From NCBI RefSeq assembly GCF_016836705.1, contig NZ_JAFCGY010000001.1, positions 1,488,001 through 1,552,000 of the forward strand: 64,000 nt of DNA, in the 5' to 3' direction. This document shows positions 1 to 8,888 of this stretch, piece by piece. Under the pieces are notes generated by a model. That model was not told the DNA's origin, made no database searches, and saw only the letters and a program-made list of their open reading frames with translations. This stretch comes from Mesorhizobium caraganae. Its GTDB lineage: Bacteria; Pseudomonadota; Alphaproteobacteria; Rhizobiales; Rhizobiaceae. Positions within the stretch are counted from its first letter, which is position 1; each line of letters opens with the position of its first letter. A program made the translations under genes and the position numbers.

Positions 1-115
1 GTCGATGGCAGAGATTAATGCCACCTAAAAATTCGCCCAAGCTTAAGGCTACGACGGTAAACCGAGGCAGACAAATGGTGCGATGTAATTATCCAGCGAA
101 CCTCGGGGAGTTCCA

Positions 116-388
116 ATGATGGTTTTTTTGGCAATGTTGACAATGGTTTTTCTGGCCATATTGGCTCTTTGGCCTTTATGGCTGTTCATGGTTTTTATTC
201 TCCTGCTTGTGCTTGCGTTTCGCCGCCCGCGCCCGCAAGTCGTTTACGCAGTTCAGCCGGGACAGGATCTTGCGCAACAGGCGAAGCAGATTCAGCAAGC
301 ACAGACTGCTCACATTAGCGCGTTGCAAGCGGAGTGGGACGCATTGCCGTGGCACAAGAAATTGGCCAGCAATGGCAGGCCACGTTAA
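116..388 (+). CDS. Small membrane protein, function unknown
   Basis: Ninety residues. The first 36 are almost entirely hydrophobic (repeated MVFLA/LLVLAF), giving one or two membrane segments, followed by RRPRP and a soluble Gln/Ala-rich tail that may form a short helix. A GGGGAG ribosome site lies about 7 nt before the first ATG, which supports this start. No family recognised. It stands alone upstream of an integrase remnant at the left edge of the accessory region. Confidence 0.55.
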   Translation: MMVFLAMLTMVFLAILALWPLWLFMVFILLLVLAFRRPRPQVVYAVQPGQDLAQQAKQIQQAQTAHISALQAEWDALPWHKKLASNGRPR

Positions 389-447
389 CCTGCGATCTTG
401 AGGACACAATTTGCCACGAAGGGTGCCAGCGGCTACCTCCTTTTTGA

Positions 448-720
448 ATGTCGTACCCGGTTAGCGGAGCTTTACGCGGTCTAAAAAACCGGCTCGCAGA
501 GTTCGCGCGAACCTTTGTCACCGACCCGAGCGTGGCACCCAATCACGGCTGGAGGCATCGCTTCAAAACAGTCGGGATGGAAGCTGGTACTCCGCCGAGA
601 GTCCTTGATTCCATTCAGGGACAGGCGCCTCGAACCGTCACCGAAACCTACGGGGAGGTTACGCTTAAAACCATGCTCAGTGAGATCGCAAAGTTGCCGT
701 ATTATTCACCCGAGAGTCGT
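448..720 (+). pseudogene. Tyrosine recombinase (phage-type integrase), C-terminal remnant
   Basis: The reading frame contains the C-terminal catalytic region of a tyrosine recombinase: an HGWRHRF box (the H-x-x-R motif), then IQGQAPRTVTETYGEV carrying the candidate nucleophilic Tyr. The N-terminal arm, the first catalytic Arg and about two thirds of a normal integrase are missing. The family normally has IQGH at the second box, but this copy has IQGQ, so a catalytic-region residue is also changed. Similarity ends near KLPYY. The frame then runs on to position 813 over an opposite-strand gene. It is a dead relic of the integrase of a former mobile element and supports the view that this half of the window was acquired. 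Confidence 0.7.
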
Positions 721-721
721 G

Positions 722-1654
722 TCAGTTGCCTGTGCCGAGGATGTCTGAAACCGCGTCCTCATTTGACGTCTTCGCATCTAGCCGTTCTGCTATTCGTTTC
801 TGAATGTCACTGATCATACCCTGAAATTCAGGAAGCATCGCTTCGACGGCTTGCTGTTCCGCCGCTAGGTCAACGAACAGCCGCGATGCGGTGAGATGCG
901 CCGTGACTTGATCGCTGAGATAGCCGTCTTTGTAGAGCTCATACATCGTAGTGGCCGACCAGCGCTTGACGTCTGTGTTGTCAACGCCGATCAGGCACCG
1001 CTTCGAGTCCTCAATGGCATAAAGGCGTCGTCTCAGTTCATCGCTTCCGTCGCACTCAAGGCTAACTATGAGCTGCTGCTCTGCTGGCGCGTACTCCTCA
1101 TGCAGGGAAGGGATCCATTCATAATCCGTCTCATACCCATGGGCGATATTGGTGATTTCCCTGTAGAGGGTGGTGTCAAAGGGTTTCTCAGTGTCATCGG
1201 CTCCGGTGCAGACCATTTCCGTCGTTTTGAACAGGAAACTGGTTTCTTCCCTGCGCTCCTGACAGCGATCATACTGAATTGCGATCCGGAAGATTTCGCC
1301 CTTGTACGAGTACGCCGTGGCTGTTGCCTCTCGGCCGATCACACATGTCGTTAGCTCGACGTTTTTAGAAACGAAACGACGGTGCTCGTCACGATCTAAT
1401 GATATGTCCCCTAAGCTGAACGCTTTGCTATAGCTGGTGACCGGCTCGAGTAGGTTGGCCTGCACCTTGGTTTCTGCATCAACGATCTCAACTGGAACCG
1501 AGAAGCCAGTGTCCGAGCAGCTGACACTCGATCCGAGCGCGAGCTGGAGGTCTATTGGAGACTTATGTAGCTGGGCTGGCCAGTCAAGTGCCTGCGCGGT
1601 AGGCGCATACGAAATCAAGGCGAGCGCAGCCGCAACGAACCTGATAGCGATCAT
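722..1654 (-). CDS. Secreted protein, function unknown
   Basis: About 310 residues. The chosen start is the ATG opening MIAIRFVAAALALISYAPTA, a clear Sec signal peptide with cleavage likely after AQA. A TTG seven codons upstream is less likely because a GGAA site precedes the ATG. The mature part has several cysteines (near VSCSD, TTCVIG, DRCQE, MVCTG, LECDG, KRCLIG), compatible with disulphides in the periplasm, and a helical C-terminus with ERLDAK. I recognise no domain. Its 3' end abuts the integrase remnant tail to tail. The gene on its upstream side also encodes a secreted protein on the same strand. Confidence 0.6.
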   Translation of the reverse strand: MIAIRFVAAALALISYAPTAQALDWPAQLHKSPIDLQLALGSSVSCSDTGFSVPVEIVDAETKVQANLLEPVTSYSKAFSLGDISLDRDEHRRFVSKNVELTTCVIGREATATAYSYKGEIFRIAIQYDRCQERREETSFLFKTTEMVCTGADDTEKPFDTTLYREITNIAHGYETDYEWIPSLHEEYAPAEQQLIVSLECDGSDELRRRLYAIEDSKRCLIGVDNTDVKRWSATTMYELYKDGYLSDQVTAHLTASRLFVDLAAEQQAVEAMLPEFQGMISDIQKRIAERLDAKTSNEDAVSDILGTGN

Positions 1655-1746
1655 GAGAATTCCAGAATGTTTCAATGTTGCAGGCTATTACCGCCTGTAC
1701 CAGCATCGTCAATTGCCAAGCGTTGCGCCAAGCTGGGCCAGCGCGG

Positions 1747-2232
1747 TCACTGGCCGCAGAACGAGTGTGGTTCGATCTTATACGTCGTCTCAAAAGCCAT
1801 CGTTAGGTTCCCCGATCCGACGTCGTAGAAGCGCCGGACGCAGGTGTCGTATTTATCGTTGCTGGTGTCCATCCATTCGGCTTGCAGGAGAGTGCTATCG
1901 ATGCCGTAGTGGAGCTGAAGCTGGTAGTTGTCCTCGCCGCCTAGTGGAAAATCGACCACTCTTCCATCACGGCCGTCGATCAGAAACGCGAAGATGCACG
2001 ACGTGCCACAGCCGATTTCGATTAGGGAGAAGTGGCCGCCGTAGTTCGAGCCGGACTTCATGCCCTTCCGAATCCTCGTTTTGAATTGAGCGACAGAGCC
2101 TGCGAACTTCGGCAGGACCGGCTTTCCCTTGAGATACATTTTCGTTGGATAGTCGCCGAATTTGGGTTCTGCCACTGCCGGTGAGACGGCGAGTAAAATG
2201 GCTGCTAACAACGCCGAAATCAGTTTCATCAT
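1747..2232 (-). CDS. Secreted protein, function unknown
   Basis: About 161 residues from the first Met of MMKLISALLAAILLAVSPAVAEP, a textbook signal peptide cleaved after AVA. A GGGGAG site lies 12 to 7 nt upstream, so the ten extra residues of the longest frame were dropped. The mature protein has a Cys pair in IGCGTSC, a Cys in TCVRRF and a C-terminal SFCGQ. The stretch YGGHFSLIEIGCGTSC resembles small periplasmic orphan proteins of proteobacteria, but I cannot name a family. It lies divergent from the HNH-RecQ gene with about 150 bp between them. Confidence 0.6.
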   Translation of the reverse strand: MMKLISALLAAILLAVSPAVAEPKFGDYPTKMYLKGKPVLPKFAGSVAQFKTRIRKGMKSGSNYGGHFSLIEIGCGTSCIFAFLIDGRDGRVVDFPLGGEDNYQLQLHYGIDSTLLQAEWMDTSNDKYDTCVRRFYDVGSGNLTMAFETTYKIEPHSFCGQ

Positions 2233-2382
2233 GCTGCCCAACTCCCCTTGACGACACGGCAATGCCTCCGGCCGCCAAACGAGTCAATCGTTTCCTACAC
2301 GCGGTTTTAACGGAGGTCCCTCATTATTCCGCCTACATCTTAGAAGCTTTCGAGGGGACTGCCCTGCCAGCCGCAAACTACA

Positions 2383-4125
2383 ATGCGACAGTCTGACCTG
2401 AACGTGCCATCCAGTAGCTGGTCCATGATCAGACAGCAGGTGTTGCAACGCGACGGCTATTGCTGTGTGTCTTGTGGCATCAGGCTCAAGTCGGTGGATG
2501 CGGACGTACACCATTTGCTCCCCCGCTCGATGGGGGGAACCGACGAAATGTCGAACTTAGTGACCCTCTGTGACGGCTGCCACGCGCGCCATCACCCAAA
2601 CTTGGCTGGTGGTCTGGCAAGAAGGGCGATTGAGAGATGGGCCGTGAGGCTCGCGAGATGGCTGGACCGCGAAGGAGTGGTCACCGAAGCGGCGGGCAAC
2701 TTCGGACCCGCTCTGCGACTGTTTGGGCTGGAACGATTTCGTCACGGTCAGTTACCCATCATCATGGCGGCACTATCGGGCAAGTCTGTGCTGGTGGTCA
2801 GCCCCACAGGTTCCGGCAAAACCTTGTGTTTTCAGCTTCCCGCGGTGCTGAGGCGCGGCGTTGCCCTCGTTGTATCTCCCCTAAAGGCGCTGATGGCAGA
2901 GCAAGTGTCTGACCTTCTCGCGAAGAAGATACCGGCAACGTTCATCAACAGTGATCTCAGCCGTGTAGAGAAGGAAACACGCTTTTCTCTCCTCTCGCAG
3001 AGGGCCATTAAGCTCCTCTACGTAGCGCCGGAGCGGTTTTTTGTTCGTAGCGACGCCGAGCGCAACCAGCTTAAGCGGAGCGAACCGTCCTTTTTGATTA
3101 TAGACGAGGCCCATTGCGTTGACCGCTGGGGTGAGGACTTTCGCCCCGAATACGGGCGTTTGCGCGAGGTTCGGGAAAAGCTCGGTGCTCCCCCAGTCTT
3201 GGCTTTCACAGCTACCGCGGGAAAGGAAATGCAGGACCGGATTCTCGCCTCGCTTGGCATCCCGGACGCGAAGGTGTTCGTCCGCGATGTGGATAGGCCA
3301 AACATCGCGATGTTGCGATGGCATTGTCGATCTGAACAGCGGGCGCAGGAAATAGCATCCATGCTGGCGCTGCCCCAGTTGAAGGGGCAGAAGGCGATGA
3401 TTTTCGTCCCTACGGTAAAAGTGGGTGACGAACTGCGGACTGCTTTGTCGGCGATGGGGTTGGACATCCCATTCTATCATTCCAAGCTGGGAACTGCATG
3501 GGAGAGGCAGGAACTCGTGAAGCGCTTCTTGGGGCAGAGCCGCCCAGTGGTCGATCAGATTGTTTGCACCAACGCCTTTGGCATGGGCCTCGACGTTCCT
3601 AACGTGCGGCTGGTGGTGCACTGGCAACAATCAGCATCTGTTGAAGACCTGTTGCAGGAGTTTGGCCGCGCTGGAAGAGATGGGAAGCCGTCGGTCTCGG
3701 TCATGTTCCACGACGGTAAGGGCCGAGGTGATACGGGACGCCTCAAATTCATGGCCGAGATGACCGTTTCGAATGCACCGGGGGATGAACACCAAAGAGC
3801 GGTCATGCTGGAGCAGCGGACCCGGAACATCGATCAAGTGGCCGGGATGCTCCGCTCGACTTCTTGTTTTCGTAAGTCGATCCGCAACTATTTCGGCGAT
3901 AGCGAGAAACGGCACAACCTGAGCCTTGCAGAGCGGATCCTTGAATGGGTTTTTGGAACACGTGCGCCGAGAACCCACCACACCGCTTGCTGCGATAGCT
4001 GCGACGCTGAATTGATTAAGAAACACGGTGCAGCCGCGTATCTTGCATGGGTCCTTGGAGGTGAAATTCCGCGAACAGGTCGAGGACAAGGGGGAAGAGA
4101 TGGCAACCACAGAATGGACAACTGA
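2383..4125 (+). CDS. HNH endonuclease-RecQ-family helicase fusion
   Basis: 580 residues in two parts. Residues 15-75 form an HNH zinc-finger nuclease (CCVSC, VHHLLPR, then CDGCHARHH). Residues 110-560 form a superfamily 2 helicase of RecQ type: Walker A SPTGSGKT (141-148), DEAHCVDRWG (242-251) continuing to DFRPEYG as in RecQ, and motif VI QEFGRAGRDG. A Cys pair (CCDSC) near the end may bind zinc. No HRDC domain is visible, and the family normally lacks an N-terminal HNH. The fusion suggests DNA unwinding coupled to cleavage. The stop overlaps the ATG of the EVE-HNH gene by 26 bp, so the two are translated as a unit. A defence role is inferred from neighbours and architecture. Confidence 0.85.
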   Translation: MRQSDLNVPSSSWSMIRQQVLQRDGYCCVSCGIRLKSVDADVHHLLPRSMGGTDEMSNLVTLCDGCHARHHPNLAGGLARRAIERWAVRLARWLDREGVVTEAAGNFGPALRLFGLERFRHGQLPIIMAALSGKSVLVVSPTGSGKTLCFQLPAVLRRGVALVVSPLKALMAEQVSDLLAKKIPATFINSDLSRVEKETRFSLLSQRAIKLLYVAPERFFVRSDAERNQLKRSEPSFLIIDEAHCVDRWGEDFRPEYGRLREVREKLGAPPVLAFTATAGKEMQDRILASLGIPDAKVFVRDVDRPNIAMLRWHCRSEQRAQEIASMLALPQLKGQKAMIFVPTVKVGDELRTALSAMGLDIPFYHSKLGTAWERQELVKRFLGQSRPVVDQIVCTNAFGMGLDVPNVRLVVHWQQSASVEDLLQEFGRAGRDGKPSVSVMFHDGKGRGDTGRLKFMAEMTVSNAPGDEHQRAVMLEQRTRNIDQVAGMLRSTSCFRKSIRNYFGDSEKRHNLSLAERILEWVFGTRAPRTHHTACCDSCDAELIKKHGAAAYLAWVLGGEIPRTGRGQGGRDGNHRMDN

Positions 4126-5329
4126 CGAGCTTGCAGCTGCCGTAGAAGCCTATCTTCAGATGCAGGAACTCGAACGTCGCGGTGAAAAATACAACAAAGC
4201 GGCCGTTCAGCGCATGTTGGTATCAGGGCCAATCGCGTCCAGAACGAGCACAGAGCATCGTATGCAGAACATCTCGCATGTGCTCAACCTGATGGGCCTT
4301 CCTTGGATAGAGGGATATAAGCCCTTGCCAAACGTCGGTTCGCGCACCATCGAAGCTCTGCAAAAAGTAATTGAGACCTACACGGCTGCTGATGCGGCCC
4401 CGTTGCCGTTGCGCCCGCCCTTGCCCACCGAGACATTACGCAAACTTCCGCCCACCGGCTATTGGATGTTCGTTTGCAACCGAACAGTGTGGCATGGCGA
4501 AGCATGGCTTCGAGACGCTGGAACGACCGTGCTCTACAAAGTTTCCGATCATAACCACAAGGAAATGCAGGCAGGCGACCTCGGCGTCCTGCGCATCAAC
4601 GCTCGGAGGGGAAAAAGAGCAGCCGCATCACATCCAGCTGCGGTTTATGCAATAGTCGAGGTTCTGGGCTCTCCTCGTCTTCAGCCGGACGATAGCGAGG
4701 CATATTACGCGAATAGGGCGGACGCCCGGGCAGTCGTATGGCGCGCTCCTTTGAAGCTGCTCGCCAATCTCGTCGAAGACCCAATCGCCGTTGGTGGGCT
4801 GCCTAACAACGCGGACTTCCGGCATTTTAGATTGCCGATGCCGAGCGCTACCATCCCGATATCTCGACGGGCATTCTCAGAGGTGTATCGCCGGGCCGGT
4901 TTGACCCGCCTCGACCTCACGGACGAGCAGAAAGCCGCGACCTCCACGGGCATTAAGATGCTCGAACTCGAGGCGTCGAAGTCCGATCCGGTGCGCAAGT
5001 CTCGCATCAGCAAATACATTGAACGCGGCCCAATTGGTCAGAAAGTGAAGGAAATTCGAGGCTGTCGCTGCCAGATTTGCGAAGCCCTCGGGTTTGACCC
5101 GATTGCGTTCCTTCGCAAAGACGGAACTCCCTTTGCGGAAGCTCACCATGTCCAACCGGTCTCGCTACTGATGGCTGGCACATTGGCCGCTAACAATATC
5201 ATGGTTCTGTGCCCCAACCATCATCGACAAGCTCATCTAGGGGTTTTCGAGGCCTTGGACGATGGGGGGCACCAATGGCGTATTAGGATTGATGGCCGCA
5301 TTCTAACGCTGACTAAAACAGCTCTGTGA
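4100..5329 (+). CDS. EVE-domain HNH endonuclease, likely modification-dependent (type IV) restriction enzyme
   Basis: 409 residues from the ATG at 4100, which has a GGGGAAGAG ribosome site inside the end of the helicase gene. A longer frame from 4028 lacks such support. Residues 1-95 form a helical head seen in McrA-like nucleases. Residues about 118-250 read as an EVE/PUA-fold module (GYWMFVCNRTVW, then GDLGVLRINARRG), which in characterised proteins flips out modified cytosine. Residues 320-385 are an HNH module: CRCQIC, EAHHVQPVS, then LCPNHHRQAH. The combination predicts cleavage of DNA with modified bases. Coupling to an HNH-RecQ protein is unusual. Target modification is unknown. Confidence 0.8.
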   Translation: MATTEWTTDELAAAVEAYLQMQELERRGEKYNKAAVQRMLVSGPIASRTSTEHRMQNISHVLNLMGLPWIEGYKPLPNVGSRTIEALQKVIETYTAADAAPLPLRPPLPTETLRKLPPTGYWMFVCNRTVWHGEAWLRDAGTTVLYKVSDHNHKEMQAGDLGVLRINARRGKRAAASHPAAVYAIVEVLGSPRLQPDDSEAYYANRADARAVVWRAPLKLLANLVEDPIAVGGLPNNADFRHFRLPMPSATIPISRRAFSEVYRRAGLTRLDLTDEQKAATSTGIKMLELEASKSDPVRKSRISKYIERGPIGQKVKEIRGCRCQICEALGFDPIAFLRKDGTPFAEAHHVQPVSLLMAGTLAANNIMVLCPNHHRQAHLGVFEALDDGGHQWRIRIDGRILTLTKTAL

Positions 5330-5533
5330 ATGGGAAGAAGCCTCAAACGGAGACTCTCGCCGTCGAGTGCAATCGTTCACCACTTTCAATTGTGAGCTAC
5401 GGAATAAATCTCCATCGACAGTGCGCAATATTTAAGTGGATCATTAGCACTTGCTTAATAGCAGTTGTATCACAACACTTGCTCTGACGGGCTCCGTTTG
5501 ATATTGAGTCGGATGCAAACGGGGGTTTGGATA

Positions 5534-5794
5534 ATGTCGAAGCGCAATTTCCTGTCACCAATGGCCTTGTCGGCCACGATGATTCTCGGCGGCCAAGTTC
5601 AGGCTGCGGTCCTTGTCGAATCGGCAAATCAGCCTTCGGCCAAGCTCGCTGAAGCTGGCACTGTTCCGGCGGACCTCGGCTACGGTGAGGTGCTCGATCG
5701 CTCAAATGGTACAGACGTCATCATGGCGTACCACACCAGCCATTCAAGCCACGCTAGTCACGGCTCTCACTGCTCTGGCTACAGCTATTGTTGA
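5534..5794 (+). CDS. hxsA: His-Xaa-Ser repeat precursor protein, short HxsA type
   Basis: 86 residues from the ATG at 5534. The longer frame would place 23 unrelated residues ahead of an evident signal peptide (MSKRNFLSPMALSATMILGG, cleavage probably after VQA). After a linker come five consecutive tripeptides HTS, HSS, HAS, HGS, HCS, then GYSYC at the C-terminus. That is the defining His-Xaa-Ser cluster of HxsA proteins, in a short form without a peptidoglycan-binding domain. It is first in an operon with hxsD, hxsB and hxsC. The family is predicted to be modified in the repeat by the two radical SAM enzymes. The product is not known to me. Confidence 0.85.
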   Translation: MSKRNFLSPMALSATMILGGQVQAAVLVESANQPSAKLAEAGTVPADLGYGEVLDRSNGTDVIMAYHTSHSSHASHGSHCSGYSYC

Positions 5795-6126
5795 TGTCGG
5801 ACACCTCTCGCGATAGCGAGCTCGTCCAGACTGCCCAAGTCAAGTTTGATCTGTCAGTCTTCAGCCTCGACTGTGTGAAGCGCGCAGCGTATCGGGTAAC
5901 CGGAAACGCTGCGGTTGAGATCACGATCGAGGGCGGCTTCGCAGTATGCACGATCAACTTCAGTAAGGCGGCCGTGCAAGCTTCGGCCGACGCAGCGATA
6001 GAGAGGCTGCGACTAGAGGTCTTGGATCAGGACCTGCGTAGCAGCATCGCCGCCGAAACCGCCACGGTTAGAAACGCGATACTGGCGCTGGCGTTTTCCA
6101 GATCGGGCCTACAGTCCGATGACTAA
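5794..6126 (+). CDS. hxsD: His-Xaa-Ser system protein HxsD
   Basis: 110 residues. The ATG shares its A with the TGA of hxsA (TGATG), an overlap typical of re-initiation, so I use it instead of the TTG two codons earlier. The stretch LRLEVLDQDLRSSIAAET matches the conserved LLNDYxLRE-like signature of HxsD proteins. The small size and acidic beta-rich N-terminus agree with the family, which always accompanies HxsB and HxsC. By position it may act as a precursor-binding partner, like RRE proteins of other RiPP pathways. That is inference. Its 3' end overlaps hxsB by 8 bp. Confidence 0.85.
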   Translation: MSDTSRDSELVQTAQVKFDLSVFSLDCVKRAAYRVTGNAAVEITIEGGFAVCTINFSKAAVQASADAAIERLRLEVLDQDLRSSIAAETATVRNAILALAFSRSGLQSDD

Positions 6127-7576
6127 GTTTGCTCCGGCAACTGAGTTCCAACGACCGTTGGACGACACATACCAGCTCGCGTACTTCCGTTTTTCCCAGT
6201 TGGACGACGAGCGGTATGTGCTGACCAACCAAGCGGGCGAATATCTGGTATTGCCGCGCGCCGTGCTGGCTTCGTTTGTTAAGCACGAGCTTCCCAGCAC
6301 ACACCCCGTTTACTCCCGCCTGCGCAGCAGGCAGTTCCTCTTTGATGCATCCTCCAATATCGGCAAGGAGCTGCTGGCGCTTAAGGTTCGGACCAAGGCA
6401 AAGAGGCTTGAGAACTTCACCTCGCTCCACATAATGGTCGTATCGCTGCGTTGCGAGCACTCCTGCCCCTACTGTCAGGTATCTCGCCAAAGCGAAGATC
6501 GTTCAGCGTTCGACATGTCAGAGGAGACTGCCGAGCAGGCGTTGGCGCTCATTTTCCAGTCTCCAAGTCCGGCCATCAAGATCGAGTTCCAAGGCGGCGA
6601 GCCGCTTCTGAATTTCCCGTTGATCCAACACGTCGTGCATCGGGCTGAAGCGATCAACAAGGTCGCCGGGCGGTCGCTGCAATTCGTTATCACGACGAAT
6701 CTCGCTGTCGTTACGGACGAGATCTTGGAGTTTTGCCGCGAGCACAGCGTCCTAATTTCTACGTCGCTTGATGGTCCGGCCACTCTTCACAATGCCAATC
6801 GACCGCGCCCGGGAAAGAACAGCTATGAATTGGCTGTGGCAGGTATCCACAAGGCCAGACTGGCTCTTGGCCATGAACGCGTCAGCGCACTTATGACGAC
6901 CACGAAGGCCAGCCTTTCACTTGTGCGCGAGATCATTGACGAATACGTCCGGCTGGATTTCCCCGGAATATTTCTTCGGCCACTTTCTCCATACGGTTTT
7001 GCGGTCAAGACGAAATCATACGCGGCCTACGACGTGGATCGCTGGCTCGACTTCTACTTCGAAGGGTTAAACTACATCCTGGAACTGAACCGGAATGGTG
7101 TTCCCTTCAAGGAGTTTTACGCAGCCACTATCCTCACAAAGATGCTCACGCCTTTCGAGCCGGGATATGTGGACCTGATGAGCCCGGCAGGCATCGGTAT
7201 CTCCGCCGTTGTCTATAACTATGACGCCAGCGTCTACGCATCCGACGAAGCGCGCATGTTGGCTGAGATGGGCGACAAGACATTTCTGCTCGGGAACGTC
7301 CACGAAAACACGTACGCGGAGATTTTCGGGTCTGACGCTCTCCTCGATCCTATTGAGCAGTCCTTTGCCGGGTCCGCTCCGATGTGCGCCGAATGCGCCT
7401 ACGAGCCTTTTTGTGGGTCTGATCCCGTATTCCACACTGCAACGCAGGGCGACTTTGTAGGCCTCAAAACGCGATCCGGATTCTGCAATCGCAACATGTC
7501 GATCTTCAAGAGGCTGATCGACCTTATGGATAGGGACGTTACCGCCCGAGAACTCTTCCTAAGTTGGGCGAATTAG
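6119..7576 (+). CDS. hxsB: Radical SAM/SPASM-type peptide maturase HxsB
   Basis: 485 residues. The radical SAM cluster motif CEHSCPYC places Cys at about 112, 116 and 119, coordinating the 4Fe-4S cluster that cleaves S-adenosylmethionine. FQGGEPLL is the GGEP SAM-binding motif and ITTNLA and SLDGPA follow in the expected order. The C-terminal Cys-rich region (CAECAYEPFCGS ... SGFC) fits a SPASM domain with auxiliary clusters, as in enzymes that modify ribosomal peptides. Residues 15-95 contain the N-terminal region typical of HxsB. It overlaps hxsD by 8 bp and is one base from hxsC. The reaction on HxsA is unknown. Confidence 0.9.
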   Translation: MTKFAPATEFQRPLDDTYQLAYFRFSQLDDERYVLTNQAGEYLVLPRAVLASFVKHELPSTHPVYSRLRSRQFLFDASSNIGKELLALKVRTKAKRLENFTSLHIMVVSLRCEHSCPYCQVSRQSEDRSAFDMSEETAEQALALIFQSPSPAIKIEFQGGEPLLNFPLIQHVVHRAEAINKVAGRSLQFVITTNLAVVTDEILEFCREHSVLISTSLDGPATLHNANRPRPGKNSYELAVAGIHKARLALGHERVSALMTTTKASLSLVREIIDEYVRLDFPGIFLRPLSPYGFAVKTKSYAAYDVDRWLDFYFEGLNYILELNRNGVPFKEFYAATILTKMLTPFEPGYVDLMSPAGIGISAVVYNYDASVYASDEARMLAEMGDKTFLLGNVHENTYAEIFGSDALLDPIEQSFAGSAPMCAECAYEPFCGSDPVFHTATQGDFVGLKTRSGFCNRNMSIFKRLIDLMDRDVTARELFLSWAN

Positions 7577-7577
7577 G

Positions 7578-8738
7578 ATGTTGCGACTGAGTGGCTTCGC
7601 TGCGTCAGCAAGCGTCGGTGATTTCTCACAGCGAGTGGCACTTAGGCTCGTGACGGGCCAAGCTGATCAAGCGCCTAACCCGGAGCATGATGCGTATCTT
7701 TTCAAAGGGCAGGCGTTTCATTCCGAATGCCAGTGGGTTGTCACCTTTGAGGAGCATCGGCCGGAGGCTGAGCGACTGTTTTCAGACCGACGACTAGTCG
7801 TGCTGCCCCAAGAGTTCGACTACCTCAGCGAGGGAGACGTTATCCGCTTTGTGCCGGATCGGAAGGCAGTGCGTGTCCTGTTCAGAAAGGATGCCAACGC
7901 GAACTATTTCCTCGTAACGGAGCGGTGCAACCACCTGTGCTTGATGTGCTCCCAGCCACCCAAAGACGTTGACGATCGCTGGTTGGCGCGGGAGATTTTG
8001 GATGTGCTGCCCCTGCTGCCCGCAACGACCCCGTTTCTCGGAATCACTGGCGGTGAGCCAACGCTGGTGGGTGAGGATTTCTTTGACATTCTGGCCTCGG
8101 CTCGCGACCACCTTCCTAACACGCCAATTCATATTCTTTCCAACGGCCGAACGTTCAAGGACAAGGCCTTTGCGGAGAGGTATCAAGCGATTGGACACCG
8201 CCGCCTTTCGGTCGGCATACCGATCTATTCCGCTGATCCGGAAGTGCACGATTACGTGGTTCAGTCCAAAGGCGCTTTTGACGAAACGATCCGCGGGATC
8301 ATGAATTTGAAGTCAGTTGGTGCCGAGGTCGAGATACGAGTCGTCGTTCATAAGCAGACGTATGAGGGTCTCGCTGACTTGTCGGATTTCATTTTCAGGA
8401 ACCTAACCTTCGTCGATCACGTGACGTTCATGGGCCTCGAGATCACTGGGTACACGAGAGCAAACATGGATAAGCTCTGGATGGACCCGTACGACTATCG
8501 CGCCGAGCTGCGCGCGGCAGTGCAATATTTGGCGGCTGCTCGTATCAACGTTTCGGTCTACAACCACCAGCTGTGCCTTCTTGACGGCTCCATCCACAGG
8601 TTTGCAAAGCGGTCGATCAGCGACTGGAAAAATGAGTACGTGGGCGAGTGTGCAACTTGCTCCCGGAAGAGCGAATGTGGGGGCTTTTTTTCGTCGAGCA
8701 ATCTCGCGCGCAGCTCTCATATATCTGCTTTCCATTAA
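7578..8738 (+). CDS. hxsC: Radical SAM peptide maturase HxsC
   Basis: 386 residues beginning one base after the hxsB stop. CNHLCLMC gives Cys 117, 121 and 124 for the radical SAM cluster. GITGGEPTL is the SAM-binding GGEP motif and ILSNGRTF and SVGIPIYS follow. The C-terminus has a short Cys cluster (CATCSRKSECGG), smaller than in HxsB, then an SSSNLARSSHISAF tail that includes HIS, itself an HxS-like triplet. The pair of different radical SAM enzymes with HxsD and an HxS-repeat protein defines the system. This is the last gene of the operon. No terminator is evident in the 150 bp that follow. Confidence 0.9.
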   Translation: MLRLSGFAASASVGDFSQRVALRLVTGQADQAPNPEHDAYLFKGQAFHSECQWVVTFEEHRPEAERLFSDRRLVVLPQEFDYLSEGDVIRFVPDRKAVRVLFRKDANANYFLVTERCNHLCLMCSQPPKDVDDRWLAREILDVLPLLPATTPFLGITGGEPTLVGEDFFDILASARDHLPNTPIHILSNGRTFKDKAFAERYQAIGHRRLSVGIPIYSADPEVHDYVVQSKGAFDETIRGIMNLKSVGAEVEIRVVVHKQTYEGLADLSDFIFRNLTFVDHVTFMGLEITGYTRANMDKLWMDPYDYRAELRAAVQYLAAARINVSVYNHQLCLLDGSIHRFAKRSISDWKNEYVGECATCSRKSECGGFFSSSNLARSSHISAFH

Positions 8739-8888
8739 GTAACGTTGGAAATTATCACGGCGGAACGCCCGGGATGGCTTCTTGGTGCAGTATCCGGATC
8801 GAATCGAGCGAGGGGCGTGCTTGCGCACAGACTCATGTCGTCAAAGCCCTTCGGCAGCCTTTTCATTCAAGCGGGGTGACGTGCCACC

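Noticed and set aside
2145-2396. 83-codon plus-strand frame before the HNH-RecQ gene
   Set aside because: It overlaps the secreted protein start and its own region reads as non-coding.
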